Source: Oceanicaulis sp. (GTDB lineage: Bacteria > Pseudomonadota > Alphaproteobacteria > Caulobacterales > Maricaulaceae). Taken from it: a DNA stretch of 64,000 nt. A program made the translations under genes and the position numbers. Positions 17,660-24,763 of this stretch are shown one piece after another (the stretch's first letter is position 1; the number at the start of each line of letters is the position of its first letter). A model generated the notes under the pieces. The model saw only the letters and a list, made by a program, of their open reading frames with translations, was not told the origin of the DNA and made no database searches. The stretch spans positions 2,009,501-2,073,500 of the forward strand of contig CP157796.1 in assembly GCA_040112665.1 (NCBI GenBank), read 5' to 3'.

Positions 17660-18238
17660 ATGACCCAGCCCGTCTCACAGTCAGGCTATCTCGGCGGCAG
17701 GCTCCTGATCGCGAGCCCGCTCATCGGTGATCCGCGCTTTGACCGCGCGGTCGTCTACATGTGCAGCCATGACGCCGAGCAGGCGATGGGCCTGATCGTG
17801 AACCGGCCGATGGAAGGGCTGTCGCTGCCTGATCTGCTCGAACAGCTCGAGGTGGCCGATGCGGAGAAGGCCGAGCCGCGCCCGGTGCTCGACGGCGGGC
17901 CGGTCGATCGCGACCGCGGCTTCGTGCTTCACACCGCCGAGATCGATTACGGTCCGGCGAGCCTGATGGTCGCGCCGGGCATCGCGCTGACCGCGACCCG
18001 CGAGATTCTCGACGCGCTCGTCTCCGACACCAGGCCCCGCCGCGCCATGATGGCGCTGGGCTATGCGGGATGGGACGCGGGACAGCTCGAAGACGAGATC
18101 GCCGCGAACGCCTGGCTGGTCTGCGAACCCGACGAGGCGCTGCTGTTCGCCCAGGGCGGGGAAGAGAAGTGGACCCGCGCGCTCGCCCTGCTCGGCGTGA
18201 CGCCGGAATTCCTCACCGCGGCCAGCGGACACGCCTGA
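17660..18238 (+). CDS. yqgE: YqgE/AlgH family protein
   Basis: The 192-residue product has the UPF0301 signature: GYLGGRLLIASPLIGDPRFDRAVVYMCSHD at the N-terminus, MGLIVNRPMEGLSLPDLLEQL, and a C-terminal MALGYAGWDAGQLEDEIAANAWL block. The family is widespread in proteobacteria and lacks a firmly assigned biochemical function. It lies 60 bp before prmA on the same strand and is probably co-transcribed. Confidence 0.93.
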   Translation: MTQPVSQSGYLGGRLLIASPLIGDPRFDRAVVYMCSHDAEQAMGLIVNRPMEGLSLPDLLEQLEVADAEKAEPRPVLDGGPVDRDRGFVLHTAEIDYGPASLMVAPGIALTATREILDALVSDTRPRRAMMALGYAGWDAGQLEDEIAANAWLVCEPDEALLFAQGGEEKWTRALALLGVTPEFLTAASGHA

Positions 18239-18298
18239 GCCCTTTTCACGCTCAGAGGACCGGCCTAAACCGGCCCGTCACGAAAAGGAGCTCCTCGC

Positions 18299-19159
18299 AT
18301 GTCCACGCTCTGGCGGCTGCGCCTTGAAGGCCCGCTCGACCTTTTGAAGGCTGCCGACGCGCGGCTCGCCGCCGCCGAGGAAGCCCCGGCGCTCGCCTGG
18401 TCCTGGTTCGAACTGGGCCCCGAGACCGGCTATCTCGAAATCCTGTTCGACGCGCGCATCGACGAAGCGCAATTCATCCGCCTCTGGGCGCTGGAGGGCT
18501 TCGAGACCCATTTCGCTCCGCTGCCCGAGGAGGACTGGGTGGCGATGTCGCTTCAGGGCCTGCCCAGCGTGAAGGCCGGCCGGTTCCGCGTCTATGGCGA
18601 GCACACCGAAGCCGATGTGCGGCCCGATGAAATCGGCCTTCTGATCGAAGCCGGCCCCGCCTTCGGCACCGGCCATCACGGCACCACGCTGGGCTGCCTG
18701 AAAGCGCTCGACGCGCTTTACGAGGCCGGCGCGCGCCCCGCCCGCATTCTCGATCTCGGCACGGGAACGGGCCTGCTCGCCATCGCCGCGAAGAAGCTCT
18801 GGCCCGAAGCATACGTGCTGGCGACCGACATCGACTCAGATTCGGTCGAGGAGACAGAGGTCAACGCGGCCAAGAACGCCGTCACGCTGGAGGCCGTCAC
18901 CGCAGACGGCTTCGACCACCCCGTCTTCGACCAGCCCGGCTTCGACCTCGTCCTCGCCAACATCCTCGCCGGCCCGCTGGTCGAGCTCGCCCCCGGAATC
19001 GCCGAACGCACCAATAAAGGCGGCGCGGTGGTGCTCTCAGGCCTTCTGGAAGAACAGATCGGCATGGTCGCCCCGGCCTATGAGCGGCAGGGGATGACGC
19101 TGAGCGAGACGGGGCTGATCGAAGGGTGGGCGACGTTGGTGTTCGAGGCTCCGGTCTGA
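18299..19159 (+). CDS. prmA: Ribosomal protein L11 methyltransferase
   Basis: PrmA trimethylates lysines and the N-terminus of ribosomal protein L11 using S-adenosylmethionine. The 286-residue product has the N-terminal L11-recognition domain, the linker motif AFGTGHHGTT, the SAM motif LDLGTGTGLLAIAA, and NILAGPLVELAPGI, the NxL(A)xPL-type catalytic motif. GAAAAGGAG lies before the start. The right end is followed within 15 bp by the first 52-bp repeat of the GIY-YIG unit 2. Confidence 0.94.
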   Translation: MSTLWRLRLEGPLDLLKAADARLAAAEEAPALAWSWFELGPETGYLEILFDARIDEAQFIRLWALEGFETHFAPLPEEDWVAMSLQGLPSVKAGRFRVYGEHTEADVRPDEIGLLIEAGPAFGTGHHGTTLGCLKALDALYEAGARPARILDLGTGTGLLAIAAKKLWPEAYVLATDIDSDSVEETEVNAAKNAVTLEAVTADGFDHPVFDQPGFDLVLANILAGPLVELAPGIAERTNKGGAVVLSGLLEEQIGMVAPAYERQGMTLSETGLIEGWATLVFEAPV

Positions 19160-19173
19160 TTGCTCCTCCCTTC

Positions 19174-19225
19174 CTGAATTCCCGGCCGAATCCCCGGACC
19201 TGATCCGGGGGGAGAGCCGGGACCT
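19174..19225. repeat. Left 52-bp terminal inverted repeat of GIY-YIG unit 2
   Basis: This palindrome-rich 52-bp element contains CCCCGGACCTGATCCGGGG. Its inverse is present at 19662-19666 joined to 20772-20818 once the IS110 element is removed, with 49 of 52 positions identical. It also contains AGAGCCGGGACCT (19213-19225), the reverse complement of 13 of the 14 bases of the inferred IS110 target. It is therefore an unoccupied near-perfect target site. Confidence 0.9.
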
Positions 19226-19322
19226 CCCTCAGAACATGGCGCTATCCCGAGACGCGAGCGCCAGCCCCAATTTTTCCCTATCCGAGAATTCGTATACAGT
19301 TTCCCCTAAAGGGGGAGCTGAG

Positions 19323-19643
19323 ATGGATTGCGCCTATATCTACATCCTCACGAACAAGCCCTACGGCGTGCTCTATCTGGGCATGTCCAATGAGAATCTC
19401 TGCCGGCGGATCTACGACCATCGCAACGGGATCACCCGCGGCTTCACCTGGAAATACAACTGCCACCGCCTGGTCTGGTACGAACCGATGCCCGACGTCG
19501 GCCAGGCGGCCGAGCAGGAACACCGTATGAAGCGCTGGCGGCGCGCCTGGAAGATCGCGCTGATCGAGAAGACCAACCCGGACTGGCGCGATCTCTATGA
19601 GAAGACCTGCGGGCCGGAGGTGTTCATCCCGCCGAAAGGGTGA
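19323..19643 (+). CDS. Small GIY-YIG nuclease-family protein (unit 2)
   Basis: This 106-residue paralogue of the 14222-14518 protein has core IYILTNKPYGVLYLGMSNENLCRRIYDHRNG, then CHRLVWYEPMPDVGQAAEQEHRMKRWRRAWKIALIEKTNPDWRDLYE. The YIG motif reads YLG, the catalytic-type Arg (CRR) and a Glu (AEQEHRMKRWRR) are kept. AGGGGGAGCTGAG precedes the ATG at 19323. The gene lies between inverted 52-bp repeats, 97 bp from the left arm and about 18 bp from the right arm, repeating the layout of unit 1. The function is unknown; an association with repeat mobility is inferred. Confidence 0.85.
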   Translation: MDCAYIYILTNKPYGVLYLGMSNENLCRRIYDHRNGITRGFTWKYNCHRLVWYEPMPDVGQAAEQEHRMKRWRRAWKIALIEKTNPDWRDLYEKTCGPEVFIPPKG

Positions 19644-19696
19644 GGCGCGTGGTTCTGCGCTAGGTCCCTGTGTATCGGTCGTGTGCCATGATGATT

Positions 19697-19828
19697 GCGG
19701 GACGGAGGCCGATAGGTCCCCGGGCGGTCGAGCCCGAGAGCCGGCTCAGGCCCCGTCCCGCTTGCACATCAACAACCTGAACAGTTGCACGAGGCTGGTT
19801 GCAACAGACCTCGCACCACAGGGACAGG
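19697..19828 (+). ncRNA. Candidate IS110 bridge RNA with target- and donor-binding loops
   Basis: Loop 1 is closed by 19697-19710 pairing with 19749-19761 (one bulge). Its 5' side TAGGTCCC (19713-19720) is identical to the left target 19661-19668. An inner hairpin CGGGC/GCCCG fills 19721-19736. Its 3' side AGAGCCGG (19737-19744) is complementary to the right target 20772-20779. Loop 2 is closed by CCTG/CAGG (19776-19779 with 19825-19828). AACAGTTGC (19780-19788) is identical to the right element end 20764-20772. A hairpin spans 19790-19813. CACAGG (19817-19822) is complementary to CCTGTG at the left end (19667-19672). The order and polarity are those of the IS621 bridge RNA. The exact RNA ends are not determined. 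Confidence 0.8.
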
Positions 19829-19832
19829 CACG

Positions 19833-20765
19833 ATGACTTTACCTGATCGCTACGTCGGATGCGACGTGTCCAAGCTCTGGCTGGACGTTTTCGACCCCGC
19901 CCAGGGCCGGGCGTGCCGCATCCCCAACACCTCCGCCGACGCGGCCCGGCTGGCCGCCTCGATCGCCGCCACCGGCGGCTTCGTCGTCTTCGAGGCGACG
20001 GGTGTGTATGACCAGGCTCTGCGCGCCGCGCTGCATGCGGCCGGTGTTCAGAACGCGCGCATCAACCCCACCACCGCCCGGCGCTTCGCCCAAGCCACCG
20101 GCCGCAAGGCGAAGACCGACGCGCTGGACGCGGTCGTGCTCGCAGATCTGGGCGCCCGGCTCAGGCCTGCGCCTGACCCCGCGCCGTGCCCGCACCGTGA
20201 ACGGCTGGGCCGGCTCGGGCTCAGGCGCGACCAGCTGGTCGCCGCCCGCAAGGACGAGATCATCCGGCTGAAGGCGACCGGCGAGCCGATCCTGATCGAC
20301 AGCTTGAAGGCGCACATCGCATGGCTGGACGGCGCGATCTCGGCCATCGAGCGCGAGATCGCCGTCCTGATCGCGGCCACCGAACTCAACGACCAGGCCC
20401 GCCTGCTCGCTACCGCGCCGGGCGTTGGGCCGGTCACTGCGCAGGTGTTGCTCGCGCTGATGCCCGAACTGGGCGCCAGCACCCCCAAGCGTCTCGCCGC
20501 GCTCGCCGGGCTGGCCCCGTTCAACCACGACTCAGGTCAGCTCAAGGGAAAGCGCTGCATCTCCGGCGGGCGGCGGCGCGTGCGATCCGCCCTGTTCATC
20601 GCCGCCATGATCGCCGCAAGGCTATGCCCGGACCTGAAAGCCTTCGCTGACCGCATCCAGGCGCAGGGAAAGCCCAGAAAACTCGCCCTCATCGCCGTCG
20701 CCAGAAAACTCCTCACCCGCCTGAACGCCATGCTTAGAGATCAAACCGCCTACAGCACCGCATAA
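19833..20765 (+). CDS. IS110-family transposase (DEDD/serine recombinase)
   Basis: The 310-residue product starts at MTLPDRYVGCDVSK. The N-terminal RuvC-like DEDD domain has Asp11 (GCDVSK), Glu54 (FEATGVYD), and Asp96 and Asp99 (KTDALDA). A coiled middle region follows. The C-terminal Tnp domain has the helix-hairpin-helix PGVGPVTAQVLLALMP and the block GLAPFNHDSGQLKGKR...GGRRRVRSALFIAAM with the candidate nucleophile Ser234. In IS621 the corresponding residues sit at nearly the same positions. The gene directly follows the bridge RNA, as in the IS110 (not IS1111) subgroup. Confidence 0.95.
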   Translation: MTLPDRYVGCDVSKLWLDVFDPAQGRACRIPNTSADAARLAASIAATGGFVVFEATGVYDQALRAALHAAGVQNARINPTTARRFAQATGRKAKTDALDAVVLADLGARLRPAPDPAPCPHRERLGRLGLRRDQLVAARKDEIIRLKATGEPILIDSLKAHIAWLDGAISAIEREIAVLIAATELNDQARLLATAPGVGPVTAQVLLALMPELGASTPKRLAALAGLAPFNHDSGQLKGKRCISGGRRRVRSALFIAAMIAARLCPDLKAFADRIQAQGKPRKLALIAVARKLLTRLNAMLRDQTAYSTA

Positions 20766-20771
20766 CAGTTG

Positions 20772-20818
20772 CCGGCTCTTCCCCCGGATCAGGTCCGGGG
20801 GTTCGGCCGGGAATTCAT
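20772..20818. repeat. Right terminal inverted repeat of GIY-YIG unit 2, split by IS110
   Basis: This is the distal 47 bp of the right 52-bp repeat; the proximal five bases are at 19662-19666 on the other side of the insertion sequence. Joined, it is the inverse of 19174-19225 with three mismatches. It carries the right half (CCGGCTCT) of the IS110 target. Confidence 0.9.
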
Positions 20819-20841
20819 GTGTGGGGGTGTTTTGTAAGCGC

Positions 20842-22215
20842 CTAATAAGCCGCTTCTACAAACACCGGCTCCACGCTTTCGCCCCACGCTTCGTAATAGC
20901 GCTGCAGCAGCCGCTCCGCCGGGCACATCCCCGTTTTCGCGATCTCGTCGAGATCGTCGAGGAACAGGGCTTCGTGTTCTCCGTGATTGTTGAGGCGGGC
21001 GCGGGCTTTCAGGCCCTGGCGGGCGATGGCGAGGACGTCCTTGGCGACGTCCTGCAGGGTGCGGCCGCGGAAGGGCGTCTTCAGGGCGTGGGTGGCGGCG
21101 CCGGCGCGCAAGGCGCGGCGCTCCTCTGCGGTCCAGTCCTTCACATAGTCCCAGGCGGCGTCGAGCGCGGCCTGGTCGTAAAGAAGGCCGACCCAGAAGG
21201 CGGGCAGGGCGCACAGCCGGTTCCACGGCCCGCCGTCCGCGCCGCGCTGTTCGAGGAAGGTCTTCAGCCGCACCTCGGGGAAGAGCGTGGAGAGGTGGTC
21301 CTCCCAATCGCTCATCGCGGGGATTTCGCCGGGAAGCGCGGGCAGGCGGCCGTTCAGGAAGTCGCGGAAACTCTGCCCGCTGGCGTCGATGAATTTCCCG
21401 CCGCGCTTGACGAAATACATCGGCGCGTCGAGCGCCCAGTCGACGTATTGTTCGTAGCCGTAGCCCTCTTCGAAGGCGAAGGGCAGGTCGCCGGTGCGAT
21501 CGGGATCGGTGTCGGTCCAGACATGGGCGCGATAGCTCATATACCCGTTCGGCGCGCCGTCCTTGAAGGGCGAATTCGCAAAAAGGGCGGTGGCCACCGG
21601 CTGCAGCGCCAGCGAGACGCGCATCTTTTTGACCATGTCGGCTTCCGAGACGAAGTCGAGATTGGTCTGCACGGTGCAGGAGCGGAACATCATCTGATGG
21701 CCCAGCCGGCCGACCTTCGGCATGTAGGCCTTCATCACGCCGTAGCGGGCCTTGGGCATGAGCGGGGTCTCTTCCAGGGACCATTTCGGCGAGAAGCCGA
21801 GCCCCAGGAAGCCCGCGCCGATCTCGTCGGCGACCTCGCGCACCTCGCGCAGGTGCCCGTTCACCTCGCGGCAGGTCTCGTGCAGCGTCTCCAGCGGGGC
21901 GCCGGAGAGCTCGAACTGACCGCCGGGCTCCAGCGTGATCGACCCGCCGTTGCGTTTCAGCGCGACGGGTTTGCCGTCCTCCTCGATGGGCGTCCAGCCG
22001 AAGCGGACCAGCCCTTCGAGCATCTTCCTCACCGTCGGGCCGTCCCCGTCATAGGGCAGAGGATTATGGCCGTCTTTGGTGAAGCCGAACTTCTCGTGCT
22101 CGGTGCCGATGCGCCATTGATCGGCGGGCTTCTCGCCGGCGGCGATATGGCCGATCAGCTGGGCTTTGGTCTCGATGCGGGGGCCTTCGCCGCCGGCGTT
22201 ATAGGTGCCGCTCAT
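20842..22215 (-). CDS. gshA: Glutamate-cysteine ligase (class 3, plant/alphaproteobacterial type)
   Basis: This enzyme catalyses the first step of glutathione synthesis, ATP-dependent ligation of glutamate and cysteine. The 457-residue product starting at MSGTYNAGG matches the GCS2 family of plants and alphaproteobacteria: WRIGTEHEKFGF with metal-binding Glu, NGGSITLEPGGQFELSGAPLETLHET, MMFRSCTVQTNLDF, and SFRDFLNGRLPALPGEIP. Cysteines that form redox bridges in plant enzymes are not clearly conserved. An upstream ATG at 22251 is possible. gshB is not in the window. Confidence 0.92.
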   Translation of the reverse strand: MSGTYNAGGEGPRIETKAQLIGHIAAGEKPADQWRIGTEHEKFGFTKDGHNPLPYDGDGPTVRKMLEGLVRFGWTPIEEDGKPVALKRNGGSITLEPGGQFELSGAPLETLHETCREVNGHLREVREVADEIGAGFLGLGFSPKWSLEETPLMPKARYGVMKAYMPKVGRLGHQMMFRSCTVQTNLDFVSEADMVKKMRVSLALQPVATALFANSPFKDGAPNGYMSYRAHVWTDTDPDRTGDLPFAFEEGYGYEQYVDWALDAPMYFVKRGGKFIDASGQSFRDFLNGRLPALPGEIPAMSDWEDHLSTLFPEVRLKTFLEQRGADGGPWNRLCALPAFWVGLLYDQAALDAAWDYVKDWTAEERRALRAGAATHALKTPFRGRTLQDVAKDVLAIARQGLKARARLNNHGEHEALFLDDLDEIAKTGMCPAERLLQRYYEAWGESVEPVFVEAAY

Positions 22216-22313
22216 GAGGGTGGGTCCCCGTCCGTAATGCGCTGGCCGCACAGTTAGGCGCGCGGCGTCCCTGCGGCAAGCAGGGCTTTCTCTGCAGGTT
22301 CAAAGCTTCGTGA

Positions 22314-23273
22314 TCACCAGTCGCCGAGGATCGCCTGAAACACGCTCATCGAGGCGGCCACCGCAGTGTCGGCCCTGAGGATTCGCGGGCCCAGCGTCAC
22401 CGGCACGACGAACGCCGCGCTGCGTAACAGGCCGCGCTCTTCCGGTGCGAAACCGCCCTCGGGGCCGATGAGGATGGCCCATTTCTGCGGACGGCCCCCA
22501 CCCGTTCGACCGGTCGCCCGGTCCCCCGGATCGGCCTTTGCGGCTTCACCCCCCGAGGGGGAGGGAGGGGCGTCGCGCCGCTCGCTGCTATCCTGCGACC
22601 GGTTCAGCTCCCCGCCGCCTGGTCGATCAAGCGATGCGCTCTCAGCATCCCTCCCTCCCCTTGAGGGGAGGGCCGGGGTGGGGGGCGCAACGAACGCAGC
22701 CAAAGCCTCCGCCATCGGCCTCGCGCGTCCGGTCTGCCCGCCCCAGGGGGCGTCGTCCTCGTCGCCGGCCTCGTCGCAGAAGACGAGCCTGCGCTCGGGG
22801 TCCCAGAATTTGATGAGCTGGGTGAGCGAGACCGGCTCGCCGATCGCGGGCAGATCGAGGCGCTCGGTCTGTTCGGCGGCTTCGCGCGCGATCGCTTCGA
22901 GGCGGTCTGTGCGCACCCGGTCGGCGATGGTGCGGGCGGTCATCACCGGCGTGATCGACCGCGCGCCGAGCTCGGTGGCCTTTTCCACGATGAAGTCGGT
23001 TCGGGCCTTCTTCACCGGGGCGAAATAGAGCGCGAGATCGGGCGTTCCGGCCTGCGCGCGGGTCTGCTCGCCGATCTCCAGCGTCGCGGTCTTGCGGCTG
23101 GCCTCTGCGATCACCGCGCGCCATTCGCCGTGCCGGCCGTTGAACACGCGCACGCGGTCGCCCGCCTTCCGGCGCATCACGGTCAGTAGATAGTGCGCCT
23201 GGTCCTTTTCCAGCGGCAGGCGCGCGCCTGCGCTGAAATCGGCGTCGAGAAAAAGGCGGGGGTCGGTGCTCAT
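22314..23273 (-). CDS. rsmE: 16S rRNA m3U1498 methyltransferase with repeat-derived insert
   Basis: RsmE methylates N3 of U1498 in 16S rRNA with SAM and has a SPOUT knot. N-terminal PUA-like region and YFAPVKKARTDFIVEKATELG are typical, as are the C-terminal knot motifs ILIGPEGGFAPEE and LGPRILRADTAVAASMSVFQ. The protein has 319 residues against about 240-250 usual. The excess is residues about 195-263, a low-complexity Pro/Gly/Ser/Arg stretch (APPTPALPSRGG onward) encoded by an intergenic-type palindromic repeat, placed between the acidic linker and the knot. The frame is kept, so the protein is probably still made. Confidence 0.92.
   Translation of the reverse strand: MSTDPRLFLDADFSAGARLPLEKDQAHYLLTVMRRKAGDRVRVFNGRHGEWRAVIAEASRKTATLEIGEQTRAQAGTPDLALYFAPVKKARTDFIVEKATELGARSITPVMTARTIADRVRTDRLEAIAREAAEQTERLDLPAIGEPVSLTQLIKFWDPERRLVFCDEAGDEDDAPWGGQTGRARPMAEALAAFVAPPTPALPSRGGRDAESASLDRPGGGELNRSQDSSERRDAPPSPSGGEAAKADPGDRATGRTGGGRPQKWAILIGPEGGFAPEERGLLRSAAFVVPVTLGPRILRADTAVAASMSVFQAILGDW
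22485..22691. repeat. Palindromic repeat inserted in frame within rsmE
   Basis: The segment has GC hairpin arms at both ends (CCCCCCGAGGGGGAGGG near 22545 and CCCTCCCCTTGAGGGGAGGG near 22655-22675). These resemble the intergenic repeats at 17005-17029 and 32155-32345. Its length is compatible with an uninterrupted reading frame through rsmE. This resembles the protein-coding palindromic elements known in Rickettsia. Confidence 0.75.
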
Positions 23274-23359
23274 GGCCCGCCTTCTAGGCGATCTCGCCGG
23301 CGAACGGAACGCGGGGCTTCGGTGTTGGGAAGGGGACCGTCACGGAAGGGAGCCCGCCA

Positions 23360-24730
23360 ATGAGCACGATCACCGTCATCAATCCCGCCACCGGCGAGAC
23401 CGCCGGCGAGTATGAGCGCCACGACGAAGCCAAAGTCGAGGCCGCGCTCGAAACCGCCTTCGAGGCCTTCGCAAAGCTGAGGCACGACGATTTCGAGGAT
23501 CGTGCGGACAAGCTCAGGCGCTGCGCGGACATCCTTGAGGAAGACAAGGATAGGCTCGCACGGCTCGCGGTCACCGAAATGGGCAAGCCGATCAGCCAGG
23601 CGAAGGCGGAGATCGACAAATGCGCCTGGGCCTGCCGGTACTACGCCGATCACGGGGCGCGCTTTCTCGCCGACGAGTCGCTTCAGGCCGAGGAGAAGGG
23701 CCGCTGCTTCATCCGGCGGGTGCCGATCGGGCCGGTCTTCGCGATCATGCCGTGGAATTTCCCGTTCTGGCAGGTCTTCCGCTTCGCCGCGCCCAATCTG
23801 ATGGCGGGCAATCCCGGACTTCTCAAACACTCCTCGAACACGCCGGGCTGCGCGCTGGCGATCGAAGACGTGATCGCTCGCGCCGGCTTTCAGGACGGCG
23901 CGTTTCAGTCCCTGCTGATCGGCTCGGACCTGTCCTCGAAGGTCATCGCCGACAACCGGGTGCGCGGGGTCACGCTGACGGGTTCTGAAGGCGCTGGCGC
24001 GAAGGTCGCCGAGCAGGCGGGCAAGGCGCTGCTGCCCAGCGTGATGGAGCTGGGCGGCTCGGACCCGTTCATCGTCATGCCCAGCGCCGATCTCGACGAG
24101 GCGGCGAAGGTCGGCGTGAAGGCGCGGGTGCAGAATAACGGGCAGTCCTGCATCGCGGCCAAGCGCTTCATCGTGCACGAGCAGGTCTATGAGGCCTATC
24201 GCGAAAAATTCGTCGAACAGATGAAGGCGCTGAAGGTCGGCGATCCCATGGACGAGGACACGGACGTGGGTCCTCTGGTCGAGGAGAAGGCCGCTCAGAC
24301 CCTGATGGACCAGGTCGTCGCTACGGTCGATGCGGGCGCGGACACGGTCATGCCGCCCGAGCGCGGCGAGGGCGCTTTCGTCAGGCCGGGCATTCTCGAA
24401 GCAATCCCGAAGGGCTCGCCGGGCTATACCGAGGAGCTGTTCGGCCCGGTCGCGCTGTTCTTCTCGGCCCGTGATCTCGACGCTGCGATCGGCATCGCGA
24501 ACGACCATCGCTACGGGCTGGGCGCGAGCTTCTGGTCCACCGACCGGGCCGAGATCGAGGTCGCGGCCACCCGGATCGAGGCCGGCTCGACCTATGTGAA
24601 CCAGATGGTCGCGTCGGACCCGCGCCTGCCCTTCGGCGGCGTGAAGAAGTCCGGCTATGGGCGCGAGCTTTCCCACCTGGCGATGGAGGAGTTCACCAAC
24701 GCCAAGACCATCGCGATCACCGGCGTCTAG
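23360..24730 (+). CDS. NAD(P)-dependent aldehyde dehydrogenase, succinate-semialdehyde type
   Basis: This 456-residue ALDH oxidises an aldehyde to an acid. Motifs are PWNFPFWQVFRFAAPNLMAGN, LTGSEGAGAKVAEQAGK at the cofactor site, ELGGSDPFIV with the general-base Glu, and NNGQSCIAAKRF with the catalytic Cys (about residue 261). The C-terminus PFGGVKKSGYGRELSHLAMEEFTN is complete. The length and motif variants fit the short succinate-semialdehyde dehydrogenase group, but the substrate is not certain. GAAGGGAG precedes the start. ubiA follows after 33 bp. Confidence 0.93.
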   Translation: MSTITVINPATGETAGEYERHDEAKVEAALETAFEAFAKLRHDDFEDRADKLRRCADILEEDKDRLARLAVTEMGKPISQAKAEIDKCAWACRYYADHGARFLADESLQAEEKGRCFIRRVPIGPVFAIMPWNFPFWQVFRFAAPNLMAGNPGLLKHSSNTPGCALAIEDVIARAGFQDGAFQSLLIGSDLSSKVIADNRVRGVTLTGSEGAGAKVAEQAGKALLPSVMELGGSDPFIVMPSADLDEAAKVGVKARVQNNGQSCIAAKRFIVHEQVYEAYREKFVEQMKALKVGDPMDEDTDVGPLVEEKAAQTLMDQVVATVDAGADTVMPPERGEGAFVRPGILEAIPKGSPGYTEELFGPVALFFSARDLDAAIGIANDHRYGLGASFWSTDRAEIEVAATRIEAGSTYVNQMVASDPRLPFGGVKKSGYGRELSHLAMEEFTNAKTIAITGV

Positions 24731-24763
24731 CGCTTCGGCCTCGCGCGCGGTATCGCTCCGGCC

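Larger units (their letters stand above)
19667..20773 (+). mobile_element. IS110-family insertion element with bridge RNA
   Basis: The boundaries come from restoring the interrupted repeat. TAGGTCCC (19661-19668) joins CCGGCTCT (20772-20779) to give TAGGTCCCGGCTCT, with the dinucleotide CC present at both ends (19667-19668 and 20772-20773). This gives an element of about 1.1 kb without terminal inverted repeats, as expected for IS110. It contains a structured leader (19697-19828) and one transposase gene (19833-20765). It is inserted inside the right terminal repeat of GIY-YIG unit 2. All catalytic residues are intact, so it may be active. Confidence 0.85.
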
